A DNA stretch of 64,000 nucleotides from Nitrospira sp. (GCA_022226955.1 CP092079.1:558451-622450); one strand, 5' to 3'. Positions 36,679-45,676 are shown, numbered from the stretch's first letter. Notes: a model not told the origin generated them from the sequence alone. Numbers and translations: made by a program.

Positions 36679-38067
36679 ATGCCAGACGCGCCACTGATCG
36701 GCCCCTACCATCCGGACGATGTGCTGGCCAGGGAAACGGACGGCCCGCGCACCGCCCGCCAATTCCTTTCCGATGTCTCGCGCCTGGCCGATTCGCTGCC
36801 CGACCGCCCAGCCGTTCTGAATCTATTGTCCAGCCGGTATGAGTTTTTTGTCGGGTTCGCTGCAGCGATGCTGCGGGGGCAGTTGACCTTGCTGCCCCAG
36901 AGCCGGGCACCCCAGACGCTGCGCCGGATTGCCGGCGACTATCGCGAGAGTTATTGTTTGACGAATCAGGGTGAGGCGATTGAGGGGATCGAGTCCTTGG
37001 TCTTGCCGCGCCCTGGCCGTCTTACCGGATGGCCGCAGCGGATTCCGCAGGTCCCGCTCGACCGGGTTGCGGCGATCGCGTTTACATCGGGCAGCACTGG
37101 GCAGCCGATGCCGAACAAGAAAACGTGGGGGGCGCTGACGGCCGTCGCTTGTGCAACGGGAGCCAGATTGGGTCTGAAGGCCGGCGAGCCGGTGTCGGTA
37201 GTGGCGACCGTGCCGCATCAGCATATGTTCGGGCTGGAAGCTTCCGTCATGTTGCCCGTCATGCATGGCTTGGTCATGCATGCTGGGCGGCCGCTGTTTC
37301 CTGCCGATATTCGCGACGCTTTGGCTGAAGTGGAAGGGACGCGCATTCTTGTGACGACTCCGTTGCACCTCCGGGCCTGTGTGACTGAAGGCTTGCGCGT
37401 GCCGCCTGTCGGATTGATTCTTTCCGCGACCGCGCCGCTGTCTCGAAGTCTGGCGCAGGAAGCTGAGCGGCATTTCCAGACCGAGGTGCATGAAATCTTC
37501 GGATTTGCCGAAGCGGGCAGCGTGGCGGAACGGCGGACGGTTGCAGGCGATCACTGGCGGTTATTGGATGGCGTGCGCCTCGTGCGGGATCAACAGAGCC
37601 AGCAAGAGCCGCAAGACCAGCAGGGTCAGATAGCATGGAAGGCGCAAGCGAGCTATTTGCCAGCGCCGGTTCGTGTGCCGGACCGCATCACGGTCGATGC
37701 CGATGGCCGGTTTATCGTGCATGGCCGGGAAGCCGACCAGGTCAATATCGCGGGCTATCGGGTGTCCCTCGGCGATCTGAATCAGAAACTGTTGGACATC
37801 GACGGCGTGCGGGACGGGGTCTTTTTCCTGCCCGATGAAGGCGCTGAATTTGTGACTAGGCTGATGGCCTGTGCGGTCGCGCCAGGAAAAACAGTGGAGG
37901 AGCTTCAGCAGGCGTTAAGGACGCGCATCGATCCCGTGTTTCTCCCTCGTCCGTTGCTGCTGGTGCCGCGGCTGCCTCGCAACGAGACGGGGAAGTTGCC
38001 GCGCGAGGCCTTGTTGAAACTGGTTGCGCAGCAGGGGCAAGACAGTGGGATGCCGCATGGCGCATGA
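36679..38067 (+). CDS. AMP-dependent acyl-ACP synthetase (ApeH-like)
   Basis: 462-residue ANL-superfamily adenylating enzyme, short for the family. The phosphate-binding loop is AFTSGSTGQPMPNKKTW; later motifs include VVATVPHQHMFGLEASVML, EIFGFAEAGSVAERRTV (A5-like, Tyr replaced by Phe) and RFIVHGREADQVNIAGYRVS with the C-terminal LPRNETGKLPREALL (catalytic Lys). It is expected to activate an aryl acid, here hydroxybenzoate, and load it on the ACP. Start ATG at 36679, 13 bp after the ACP gene. Its 3' end overlaps the dehydratase gene by 11 bp. Confidence 0.85.
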   Translation: MPDAPLIGPYHPDDVLARETDGPRTARQFLSDVSRLADSLPDRPAVLNLLSSRYEFFVGFAAAMLRGQLTLLPQSRAPQTLRRIAGDYRESYCLTNQGEAIEGIESLVLPRPGRLTGWPQRIPQVPLDRVAAIAFTSGSTGQPMPNKKTWGALTAVACATGARLGLKAGEPVSVVATVPHQHMFGLEASVMLPVMHGLVMHAGRPLFPADIRDALAEVEGTRILVTTPLHLRACVTEGLRVPPVGLILSATAPLSRSLAQEAERHFQTEVHEIFGFAEAGSVAERRTVAGDHWRLLDGVRLVRDQQSQQEPQDQQGQIAWKAQASYLPAPVRVPDRITVDADGRFIVHGREADQVNIAGYRVSLGDLNQKLLDIDGVRDGVFFLPDEGAEFVTRLMACAVAPGKTVEELQQALRTRIDPVFLPRPLLLVPRLPRNETGKLPREALLKLVAQQGQDSGMPHGA

Positions 38068-38383
38068 GCGTGTCGTCTCGATCAGCCCGGATCATCCGGC
38101 CCTGCCTGGTCACTTTCCCGGCCATCCGGTCGTACCCGGCGTGCTGGTAATGGACGAAGTCATCGAGACGCTGCGGGAACAATTCGGACGGGATTTGGTC
38201 GTTACCGGGCTGCCGTCGATCAAGCTGTCGTCGCCGCTGTTGCCGGGCGAACGGCTGACGATCGGCATCGTACCGGAGGGTGTCGATACCGTTGCGTTTA
38301 CCTGCCGAGTCGATCAGCGGATCGTGGCTGCTGGGTCGATTCGGTATCGACCTCCCGGAGAGAGCCGGACGCTCGCGCGATGA
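38057..38383 (+). CDS. HotDog-fold dehydratase-like protein (ApeI/FabZ-like)
   Basis: 108 residues. The motif HPALPGHFPGHPVVPGVLVM is the HotDog dehydratase signature, with the catalytic His in GHFPG and an Asp (VLVMDEV) where FabZ has Glu. SIKLSSPLLPGERLTIGIV forms the next strand pair. It should dehydrate 3-hydroxyacyl-ACP intermediates, introducing the conjugated double bonds. It overlaps both neighbours, and is paired functionally with the second dehydratase at 44196. Confidence 0.85.
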   Translation: MAHERVVSISPDHPALPGHFPGHPVVPGVLVMDEVIETLREQFGRDLVVTGLPSIKLSSPLLPGERLTIGIVPEGVDTVAFTCRVDQRIVAAGSIRYRPPGESRTLAR

Positions 38384-39276
38384 GCCTAGCTTGGAAGCAG
38401 CAGCAAGAGCGCGGCAGCCGCCTGGCGATTCGCCTTATGGCCTGGGTGGCGCAGGTGTTGGGGAGACCGCTGGCCCGGGTGTTGCTCTATCCGATTTGCC
38501 TCTACTACCTCGTTGTCTCGCGGCAGGCGAACGGCGCGCTGCGCCGGTATTATCAACAGCTCCAGGACCGGCCCGCTAGCTGGCCGACGCTGTTCCGTCA
38601 TTATCACTCATTTGCCTCGACCCTTCTGGACCGGGTGTTTTTTCTGCGGGGCCGGTTCGATCTGTTCGATATCCGCATGCATGGGCTTGAGGTGCTCGAT
38701 AAGGCCTTGGCGGATGGTCGTGGCTGTCTTCTCTTGGGCTCGCATCTTGGCAGCTTCGAAGTTGTGCGAGCGGTCGGACTCTCGCGTCAACAGATTGCCG
38801 TGAAGGTATTGATGGACGAGCAGAATGCGCCGCTGATTCGCGCGCTCATTCAGGAGCTCAATCCTGCCGTTGCCGAGACGGTCATTCAAGTCGGTGGGGT
38901 GGATACGATGCTGCAAGTTCAGGAATGTTTGACTCATGGCGGAGTCGTCGGGATTATGGGTGACCGGCTGATGACGGACGGTCAATCGGTGCGCTGCGAG
39001 TTCCTTGGTGGCGAGGCGGCCTTTCCGAGCGGATCGATCAGGCTGGCGCATGCCGTGCGCGCGCCGGTGGTCCTTTTTTTCGGGCTCTACCGGGGAGGCA
39101 ACCGGTACGATATCCATTTAGAATTATTGAGCAAGTCCATTCAATTGTCCGCTGACCACCGGCAGGACGATGTGCGGCGATGGACGCAGCGCTATGCGGA
39201 CCGGCTGGCCCATTACAGCCGAGAAGCGCCGGACAACTGGTTCAACTTCTATGATTTTTGGCAGGCCTCTTCGTAA
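38380..39276 (+). CDS. LpxL/HtrB-like lysophospholipid acyltransferase
   Basis: 298 residues with an N-terminal membrane segment (about 22-47) and the acyltransferase motif H-x4-E in LGSHLGSFEVVRAVG, plus GVVGIMGDRLMTDGQ and FPSGSIRLAHAVRAPVVLFF. The family transfers acyl chains to lipid A or, in aryl-polyene clusters, is thought to attach the finished polyene to a lipid acceptor. ATG overlaps the preceding stop by 4 bp. Acceptor here is not readable from sequence. Confidence 0.85.
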   Translation: MSLAWKQQQERGSRLAIRLMAWVAQVLGRPLARVLLYPICLYYLVVSRQANGALRRYYQQLQDRPASWPTLFRHYHSFASTLLDRVFFLRGRFDLFDIRMHGLEVLDKALADGRGCLLLGSHLGSFEVVRAVGLSRQQIAVKVLMDEQNAPLIRALIQELNPAVAETVIQVGGVDTMLQVQECLTHGGVVGIMGDRLMTDGQSVRCEFLGGEAAFPSGSIRLAHAVRAPVVLFFGLYRGGNRYDIHLELLSKSIQLSADHRQDDVRRWTQRYADRLAHYSREAPDNWFNFYDFWQASS

Positions 39277-39877
39277 AGCCCTCACCGGCGTCTTGTTTGT
39301 GCTTCTGCTCGACAGCGCCACCCTGGCAGCGGTTGATATGCCTTCCGCGCCTTGGACGGTCGAAGCGCTGGTGGCGCTGCTGAAGGAGCAGCGTGAGCCC
39401 TCCATGGCCTTTGAAGAAGCCACCTATTCCTCTCTCTTGACCGAGCCATTGAAAGTGCGGGGCCAGTTGCGGTTCACGCCGCCGGCGACGATGGAGAAAG
39501 CCATCACCGATCCCTTTCGCGAGCGCTATGTGATCGAAGGGGAGCGGGTGTTATTTGAAAGCGAGCGGAAAAAGATCAAGCGGACGATCTCGCTCGAAGA
39601 CTATCCCGCGCTCCGCAGTTTCGTCGCGGCGTTCCGTGCCAGTTTTACCGGCGACGCCGCGCAGCTTCAGAAGGTCTACGAGACGACGCTGGATGGCACT
39701 CGCCGTCAGTGGACGCTCTTGTTGCGTCCTCGCGAAAAGACGGGACAGTCGATGGTGGACTACATTCTGTTCACCGGCTCGGAAGGCCGCGTTGCCACGA
39801 TTGCCATTCGCTCGCCGGACGGCGATCGGTCGGTGATGACGCTATTGCCCGGCGCTTCGCCTGGAGCGGTGCGATGA
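39251..39877 (+). CDS. LolA-like outer-membrane lipoprotein carrier
   Basis: 208 residues with a signal peptide (about 8-27, ALTGVLFVLLLDSATLA) and a LolA/LolB-like half-barrel: EQREPSMAFEEATYSSLLTE, VRGQLRFTPPATMEKAITDP, RYVIEGERVLFESERKKIK and QWTLLLRPREKTGQS. LolA-like proteins are regular members of aryl-polyene clusters and are proposed to shuttle the hydrophobic product through the periplasm. The ATG at 39251 overlaps the acyltransferase gene by 26 bp, the largest overlap in this operon. It is paired with the MMPL exporter downstream. Confidence 0.85.
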   Translation: MIFGRPLRKALTGVLFVLLLDSATLAAVDMPSAPWTVEALVALLKEQREPSMAFEEATYSSLLTEPLKVRGQLRFTPPATMEKAITDPFRERYVIEGERVLFESERKKIKRTISLEDYPALRSFVAAFRASFTGDAAQLQKVYETTLDGTRRQWTLLLRPREKTGQSMVDYILFTGSEGRVATIAIRSPDGDRSVMTLLPGASPGAVR

Positions 39878-42195
39878 TCCAGCGGCTTGGAGTGGTCGCC
39901 CTGTGGGCTGCGGCAATGGCCTGCGGCCTGTGGCTGGTGACGACCAAGGTGTCTGTGCATAGCGAGCTGGCGGATCTGTTGCCGGAAGGCACGACGGCGA
40001 CTCAGCGATTGCTGCTCACGCAAGTGCGCACCGGAATCGCCGGCCGGATCCTCTTGCTGGCCATCGAAGGGGGAGAGCCGGACGCGCTGGTTCAGGCCAG
40101 CCGGGAATTCGGCCAGCAGCTGCGTGCGACCGGACAGTTCGATGTGGTGGGGAACGGCGAGCAGGCGTTGGCGAAACTGGACAAAGAGTTGCTGTTCCGG
40201 TCCCGCTATCTCTTGAGCCGGCGCGTCAGTCTGGATGCGTTTTCGGCCGATGCGCTTCGCCATGGCCTGGAGCAGCGGCTGGACGATCTTCGCTCTCCTC
40301 TGGCATCGCTCGTCAAAGAAACGATCCCTGGCGATCCGACCGGGGAATTCCTGGATATCCTTGCAGGCTGGTCGGGGCAGGAGGGGGCGGAGAAATATCG
40401 CGGTGTCTGGATGTCGGGAGACCATGCGCGGGCGCTCCTCGTCGTCGAAACGCGGGCAGCGGGATTCGATGCCGATGCGCAGGCGGCGATTCAGCAGGAT
40501 ATCCGCAAGACGTTCGAGGCGTTGCCAGACCGGCCGGCCTCCCTTCGATTGCTCATGAGCGGACCAGGCGTATTTGCCGTGAAGACCAAGCATCGGATCG
40601 AAGCCGAGGTCTGGTGGCTCTCGACCGCCGCATCGACGCTGGTGCTCTTGTTCCTGTTCGCGAGTTACCGGTCGGTCACGCTGGTCTTGCTGAGTCTGAT
40701 TCCGCTCTCGACCGGCATTGTGGCCGGCATCGTGGCCGTCAACGGCTGGTTTGGATTTATTCACGGCATCACCCTCGGCTTCGGCATTACCCTGCTGGGC
40801 ATCGTGGACGATTACCCGATTCATTTGTTCAGCCATCTTCATGCGCGCGGCTCGGCGCCGGTGGCGATGCGGGCTATCTGGCCGACCATGCGGCTCGGCG
40901 TGCTCACGACGGTGATGGGGTTTTCCTCGCTGCTGCTGGCCGGATTTCCGGCGCTGGCGCAACTGGGGCTCTTTGCGGTGGCCGGGCTGATTGCGGCGGC
41001 GCTGGTGACGCGCTGGGTGCTTCCCCTGTGCGTGCCGGCGGCATTCACGCCGCGGGCGGTGCCGCGTGGGATTGTTCCAACATTGGCGCAACTGAGCAAA
41101 GCCAGGTGGCTGGTACCGGCGGCGGCCATCCTTGCGACATTCGCACTATTGTGGTCTGATACGCCTCTGTGGCAAACGGATCTCGCGAGCTTGAGCCCGG
41201 TGTCGGAAGCCGGGAAGCGGCTGGACCAGCAGCTCCGCGGGGAGTTAGGCGCGCCGGATGTCCGCGATCTGCTCGTCATCGAAGGGCCGACGGCCGAGGA
41301 TGTGCTGCAACGTGGTGAAGCCGTGATGGCGCAACTGGAGCAACTGCGAGCGGAGGGACTGGTGGCCGGCTATGACCTGGTCTCCACCTATCTGCCGAGC
41401 CGCCGCAGTCAACAAGCCAGGCAGCAGTCCCTTCCTGAGCGGAGCGTCTTAGCATCCAATCTTCAGATTGCGCTGGCGGGATTGCCATTTGCGCCAGGCC
41501 TCTTCGCGCCGTTTCTCGATGCCGTCGAATCGGCGCGGACGCAATCGGTTCTTGACCGCGAGGCCTTCCGCGGCACCGCCCTAGGTCTGAAGCTGGCCAC
41601 GTTGCTGGTGGAACAGCAGGGGCGCTGGACTGCGGTGGTGCCGCTCAGGGGGGTGGCGGACCGGCCGCGTCTCGGCGAAGCCGTGGTTGCATGGCAGGCT
41701 TCCGGTGTGGCCTACGTGGACCTCAAAGAAGAGTCGAATCGGCTGATGACGGCCTATCGGGACCGGACCGTGGCGGTTGCCGCCTGGGGGCTCCTGGCGA
41801 TTGCCGTCGTGCTGGCGGTTGGATTGCGGTCGGTCGCAGTGCTGTGGCCGGTGCTGATGCCGATGCTGAGCGCGTTGCTTGTGGTTGCGGCGCTCCTCAA
41901 TGCGATGGGTGAATCGCTCTCGCTCTTTCATGTTGCCACGTTTTTATTGGTGATCGGATTGGGACTCGATTACGCGCTGTTTTTCAACCGGCCGGAAGGG
42001 GCGGACGACGACCGCGCGCGGACGCTGTACGGCTTGCTGGTCTGCAGCATGACGACGATCCTCGTTTTCGGAGTGCTGGCCTGTTCGATGATTCCCCTGT
42101 TGCACGCCATTGGAATAACAGCCGCCGCCGGGTCGTTCTGCTGCCTGTTGTTCGGCGGCATGATGGCGGGGAGGGAGCTTTCCCCGAATGGCTAG
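39874..42195 (+). CDS. MMPL/RND-family exporter
   Basis: 773 residues in the duplicated RND-like arrangement: TM1 (about 4-22), a large periplasmic loop, a bundle of TMs (STAASTLVLLFLFASY, VTLVLLSLIPLSTGIVAGIV, GFGITLLGIVDDYPIHLFSH), then the same layout in the second half (WGLLAIAVVLAVGLRSVAVL, VATFLLVIGLGLDYALFFN). GLDYALF and GIVDDYPI are MMPL-like signatures with charged intramembrane residues. In aryl-polyene loci this type of transporter is predicted to move the lipid-linked pigment out of the inner membrane. Start ATG in an ATGA overlap with the LolA-like gene. Confidence 0.9.
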   Translation: MIQRLGVVALWAAAMACGLWLVTTKVSVHSELADLLPEGTTATQRLLLTQVRTGIAGRILLLAIEGGEPDALVQASREFGQQLRATGQFDVVGNGEQALAKLDKELLFRSRYLLSRRVSLDAFSADALRHGLEQRLDDLRSPLASLVKETIPGDPTGEFLDILAGWSGQEGAEKYRGVWMSGDHARALLVVETRAAGFDADAQAAIQQDIRKTFEALPDRPASLRLLMSGPGVFAVKTKHRIEAEVWWLSTAASTLVLLFLFASYRSVTLVLLSLIPLSTGIVAGIVAVNGWFGFIHGITLGFGITLLGIVDDYPIHLFSHLHARGSAPVAMRAIWPTMRLGVLTTVMGFSSLLLAGFPALAQLGLFAVAGLIAAALVTRWVLPLCVPAAFTPRAVPRGIVPTLAQLSKARWLVPAAAILATFALLWSDTPLWQTDLASLSPVSEAGKRLDQQLRGELGAPDVRDLLVIEGPTAEDVLQRGEAVMAQLEQLRAEGLVAGYDLVSTYLPSRRSQQARQQSLPERSVLASNLQIALAGLPFAPGLFAPFLDAVESARTQSVLDREAFRGTALGLKLATLLVEQQGRWTAVVPLRGVADRPRLGEAVVAWQASGVAYVDLKEESNRLMTAYRDRTVAVAAWGLLAIAVVLAVGLRSVAVLWPVLMPMLSALLVVAALLNAMGESLSLFHVATFLLVIGLGLDYALFFNRPEGADDDRARTLYGLLVCSMTTILVFGVLACSMIPLLHAIGITAAAGSFCCLLFGGMMAGRELSPNG

Positions 42196-43399
42196 TCGGC
42201 CGATGACACCATTGACGCTTTCGGCCTATACGCTGGTCACGGCGAATGGCCGTGGCATCGGTGCTGTGTCCCAAGCCTTGCGAGAGCGGCGCTCCGGCCT
42301 GACGCCGTGCGATTTTGAAGATGCGTTGCTCAAAACCTATATTGGGCGTGTCGTGGGGCTGGAGGATTTTTCACTCGGCGAGCAGCTCGCGCCATTCGAT
42401 TGCCGGAATAACCGGCTGGCCTGGCTGGGGCTGCAACAGGACGGATTCATGGTGGCGGTGGCGGAAGCCATTCAACGCTACGGCGCCGATCGGATTGCCG
42501 TCGTCATGGGGACGAGCACCTCTGGCATTCTAGAGACCGAGCATGCCTACCGGAATCGCGATCCTCTGACCGGTGCCTTGCCGCCGAGGTATACCTCGCA
42601 TTATCGCTATACGCATAACATGTATTCGCTGGGCCATTTCGTGCGGGCCTATTTGGGGTTGAAGGGACCGGCGATGGTCATCTCGACCGCCTGTTCGTCG
42701 AGCGCAAAAGTGTTTGCGACGGCCGCACGTTTTTTGCAGACAGGTCTCTGCGATGCAGCCATCGTCGGAGGAGTCGACAGCCTGTGCCATACCACTTTGC
42801 ATGGATTTTCCGCGTTGCAACTGTTGTCGGCCAGTCCTTGCCGGCCTTGCGATGAGGATCGCGACGGACTGTCGTTGGGCGAAGCGGCCGGCTATGCGTT
42901 GCTGGAATCCAGCGAGCGGGTGGGCCGGAAGGGGGCTGTCGCGCTGCTGGGGTACGGCGAAAGCACCGACGGGTATCACATGTCGCATCCTCACCCGGAA
43001 GGCGCCGGCGCGATTCGCGCCATTCGCCAGTCGCTGGATCGGGCCGGGTTGCAGCCGTCCGATATCGACTACATCAATCTGCATGGTACTGCGACCCGGG
43101 CGAACGATGCGGTCGAGGACAAGGCCGTCTATTCGATTTTCGGAGAGGGCCCGGCCTGTAGTTCGACGAAGGGCTGGACCGGCCATGCGCTGGGGGCGGC
43201 GGGGATTACGGAAGCCTTGATCGCGGCGCTCTGTTTGAAGCAGGGTCTCATTCCCGGCACCATTCATTGCGAGCGAGTCGATCCGGCGTTGCGCAGCCGC
43301 ATCCTCCGCGAGAACGAGAATCGGCCGATCCGGCGCGTGGTGAGCAATATTTTCGGGTTCGGCGGCAATAACTGCAGCCTGGTGTTGGGAGTGTTGTGA
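42188..43399 (+). CDS. Beta-ketoacyl-ACP synthase (KAS I/II-like ketosynthase)
   Basis: 403-residue condensing enzyme with an intact catalytic triad: Cys169 in VISTACSSSAKVFATAA, His299 in NLHGTATRAND and His333 in GWTGHALGAAG. The C-terminus FGFGGNNCSLVLG is standard. Expected to perform the decarboxylative Claisen condensations that lengthen the polyene, together with the chain-length-factor-like protein encoded next. The start overlaps the exporter gene by 8 bp. Confidence 0.93.
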   Translation: MASRPMTPLTLSAYTLVTANGRGIGAVSQALRERRSGLTPCDFEDALLKTYIGRVVGLEDFSLGEQLAPFDCRNNRLAWLGLQQDGFMVAVAEAIQRYGADRIAVVMGTSTSGILETEHAYRNRDPLTGALPPRYTSHYRYTHNMYSLGHFVRAYLGLKGPAMVISTACSSSAKVFATAARFLQTGLCDAAIVGGVDSLCHTTLHGFSALQLLSASPCRPCDEDRDGLSLGEAAGYALLESSERVGRKGAVALLGYGESTDGYHMSHPHPEGAGAIRAIRQSLDRAGLQPSDIDYINLHGTATRANDAVEDKAVYSIFGEGPACSSTKGWTGHALGAAGITEALIAALCLKQGLIPGTIHCERVDPALRSRILRENENRPIRRVVSNIFGFGGNNCSLVLGVL

Positions 43400-44199
43400 T
43401 GCGTGTGGGGATTCTGGGCGTGGGCCTGCTCGCAGCCGGTCTCGAAGGCTGGCCGGCCGGTCGTGATGTATTGGCTGGCGCCAGACCGTTCGATCCTTCG
43501 ATGGTGCCGGACCCGGCTGCGTCGCTGCTGCCGGCGAACGAACGGCGGCGAAGCAGCGATTGTGTCCGGTGGGCGGTGCAGGTGGCGCAGGAAGCGATCG
43601 CGCAATCCGGTCTCGACCCGCATGAAGTGGCGACGGTCTTTGCTTCGTCCGGCGGCGAGATGGACGTGCTGGACAAGCTGTGCCGTGCCCTGGCGGCCGC
43701 TGAGCGAGTGGTTTCGCCGACGCTGTTTCATCAGTCGGTGCATAATACCGCGGCGGGTTATTGGGGCATTGCGACAAGGTGCCAGCAGTCTTCAACGGCA
43801 TTGTCTTGTTATGACGACTCCGGCGCGGCCGGACTGTTGGAGGCGGTCACGTATGCGGTGATCGAGCAACGGCCGGTTCTCTTCGTCGCATACGACCTGC
43901 CGGCTCCCGCGCCGCTTCATGGCGCCCGGCCCATCGCCTCGGCGTTTGCCGCAGCCTTGGTGCTGGCGCCTTCCATGGAACAGACTCTCGCCATTGCCGA
44001 TGTGACGGTGAAGCCGGCCGCCGGCCGCGAGGTGAGCCGCGCGCTCGGCCAAGAATTCGAGCGGCTCCGGCTCGATAATCCAGCCGCTCGTGTGCTGCCG
44101 GTCTTGCAAGCGCTGGCGACAAGACGCCGCGCTACCATCGATCTGAATTTATTGGACGATCAACGGCTGACCGTCGAGGTGGAGCCCTGCGGCCGCTGA
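43399..44199 (+). CDS. Beta-ketoacyl synthase-like protein, chain-length-factor type
   Basis: 266 residues similar to the N-terminal half of a ketosynthase (PF13723-like): LPANERRRSSDCVRWAVQVA, ATVFASSGGEMDVLDKLCRA and SVHNTAAGYWGIATRCQQSS. The nucleophile region reads TALSCYDDSGAAGL, not a normal CSS elbow, and no HGT/GHxxGAAG half is present, so it should not condense on its own. Proteins like this pair with the active ketosynthase and set chain length in type II systems. Start ATG shares one base with the ketosynthase stop. Confidence 0.85.
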   Translation: MRVGILGVGLLAAGLEGWPAGRDVLAGARPFDPSMVPDPAASLLPANERRRSSDCVRWAVQVAQEAIAQSGLDPHEVATVFASSGGEMDVLDKLCRALAAAERVVSPTLFHQSVHNTAAGYWGIATRCQQSSTALSCYDDSGAAGLLEAVTYAVIEQRPVLFVAYDLPAPAPLHGARPIASAFAAALVLAPSMEQTLAIADVTVKPAAGREVSRALGQEFERLRLDNPAARVLPVLQALATRRRATIDLNLLDDQRLTVEVEPCGR

Positions 44200-44627
44200 C
44201 GAAAGACGAGATCGGCCAGTTGCTCCCGCATGGCGGGTCTATGCGCCTGCTCGATGCGGTGGAGACCTGGGACGAGACGTCGATCCGTTGCCGGACAGCC
44301 ACGCACCGAGCCTCGGCCCATCCGCTTCGCTATCGCGGGCAGCTCTCGGTATCGGTCGGGCTGGAGTATGCCGCTCAAGCAATGGGCGTGCATGTGGGAT
44401 TGTTGCATCGCGATCGTGAAGCAGCGAGACGGATCGGCTATGTCGGCAGCGTCCGAGACGTGATCTTCGATGCGGAACGGCTCGATGACACCGATGCCGA
44501 TCTCATCGTGGAAGCGACTCGTCTGGCGGAAGGAGATCAGAGTTATATGTACCGGTTCACGCTGTTGCTCGACAACCGGACGATCGTTGCGGGGCGCGCG
44601 TCGATCTTTATCAAGGCGGCATCGTGA
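44196..44627 (+). CDS. Second HotDog dehydratase (ApeP/FabZ-like), probable CTG start
   Basis: About 143 residues. The N-terminal motif LLPHGGSMRLLDAVETWDE is the FabZ-type opening with the catalytic His in LPHG, and SVGLEYAAQAMGVHVGLLHR is the following active-site helix. There is no ATG/GTG near the right place. The conserved N-terminal residues TKDEIGQLLPHGG extend upstream of the only TTG (44220). I therefore propose CTG at 44196, in a CTGA overlap with the preceding stop and with GGTGGAG eleven bases upstream. If TTG 44220 is used, the product loses eight residues. Confidence 0.8.
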   Translation: MTKDEIGQLLPHGGSMRLLDAVETWDETSIRCRTATHRASAHPLRYRGQLSVSVGLEYAAQAMGVHVGLLHRDREAARRIGYVGSVRDVIFDAERLDDTDADLIVEATRLAEGDQSYMYRFTLLLDNRTIVAGRASIFIKAAS

Positions 44628-45352
44628 TGGCCCAGAAACGCGCATTGGTGACGGGAGGCAGCGGCGACATCGGCGCCGCGATCTGCGAGCGGCTGGCCGA
44701 CGACGGCTATGCGGTCATCGTGCATGCCCACCGGCATGCTGAATCGGCCAGGCAGATCGCGGACAAAATTACGGCCGGCGGGCGAACGGCCTCGGTGACC
44801 ACCTTCGATATTGCCGACGGTGTTGCGACAGGACAGGTTTTGCAAAGATTGCTTGCCGATGGGCCGATTCAGGCGATCGTCAACAACGCCGGCATTCATG
44901 ACGATGCGCCGATGGCCGGGATGACCGCCGCGCAATGGACGACGGTTGTCGATCTGTCGCTGAACGGATTTTTCCACGTCACCCAGCCGTTGTTGCTCCC
45001 GATGATCGGCACTCGATGGGGGAGGATCGTGTCGATTTCCTCACTGGCCGGCGTGACCGGGAATCGTGGCCAGACGAACTATGCGGCGGCGAAGGCCGGG
45101 CTGCATGGAGCCAGCAAGTCGCTGGCGATCGAGCTGGCGTCCCGCGGCATCACCGTCAACGTCGTCGCGCCGGGTTTGATCGAGTCGGCGGCGACAAGAC
45201 AGTCCTTCAAGCCAGAGCAGGTCGAGGCGATGGTGCCGATGAAGCGAGTGGGCCAGCCGGAAGAAGTGGCGGCGCTCGTGTCGTTCCTGCTGTCCGAGCA
45301 AGCAGGATACATCACCGGACAGGTCATTGGCATCAACGGTGGCATGGCGTGA
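44627..45352 (+). CDS. 3-oxoacyl-ACP reductase (FabG-like, ketoreductase)
   Basis: 241-residue short-chain dehydrogenase. NADP-binding TGGSGDIGAA, NNAGIHDD, and the catalytic Ser139-Tyr152-Lys156 set (SISSLAG, NYAAAKAG). The C-terminus GYITGQVIGINGGMA is FabG-like. It reduces the 3-keto group before dehydration in the polyene cycle. The ATG shares one base with the preceding stop. It is the last gene of the tightly overlapping run; a 234-bp palindromic repeat follows seven bases later. Confidence 0.92.
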   Translation: MAQKRALVTGGSGDIGAAICERLADDGYAVIVHAHRHAESARQIADKITAGGRTASVTTFDIADGVATGQVLQRLLADGPIQAIVNNAGIHDDAPMAGMTAAQWTTVVDLSLNGFFHVTQPLLLPMIGTRWGRIVSISSLAGVTGNRGQTNYAAAKAGLHGASKSLAIELASRGITVNVVAPGLIESAATRQSFKPEQVEAMVPMKRVGQPEEVAALVSFLLSEQAGYITGQVIGINGGMA

Positions 45353-45358
45353 AAGGCA

Positions 45359-45592
45359 GGATGTTGAAAAAGGCCTCCGGCTTCGTCCTCGCGTCGTTCA
45401 GACCCTCAATATACAGAGAATATTACTTGAGGCAAAGGACCTCTCCGCTCGCAGATGATCGAAGCGAGCGGATCAAGCGAAGCTTGGTATGTACCTCCTC
45501 GGTCCTTCACTTGCTGCGGCCTTGCCCGTGGAACGGCGCGTCTCGGCGCGCCGGGGTTGGGCGGGTGAGAACAGTGACCTTTTTGACCATCC
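45359..45592. repeat. Long palindromic intergenic repeat, 234 bp
   Basis: Outer ends are inverted repeats (GGATGTTGAAAAAGG at left, CCTTTTTGACCATCC at right, two mismatches). The interior has several nested hairpins, including GCGCGTC/GGCGCGCC words. It shares its end sequences with the 119-bp element at 30185-30303. It separates the ketoreductase from the GT2 gene and could act as an RNA-level insulator or be a mobile non-coding element. Confidence 0.7.
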
Positions 45593-45676
45593 TGCAACAA
45601 GACAAGTTTGGCAACTACGCTAGTGATATGCACAATGATGGCAGGACATTTCGTGGTGACTGAGCGGCATTCCGAG

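Noticed and set aside
39760..41091. Minus-strand reading frame of 443 codons inside the MMPL exporter
   Set aside because: His/Arg/Gln-rich shadow of the exporter gene, which has clear membrane segments and family motifs.
42530..43801. Minus-strand reading frame of 423 codons over the ketosynthase genes
   Set aside because: Antisense to genes with intact catalytic motifs; composition is typical of a shadow frame.
35590..45352. Dialkylresorcinol or flexirubin cluster
   Set aside because: No DarA/DarB-like aromatase-cyclase and ketosynthase pair is present; the gene set fits an aryl polyene without that extension.
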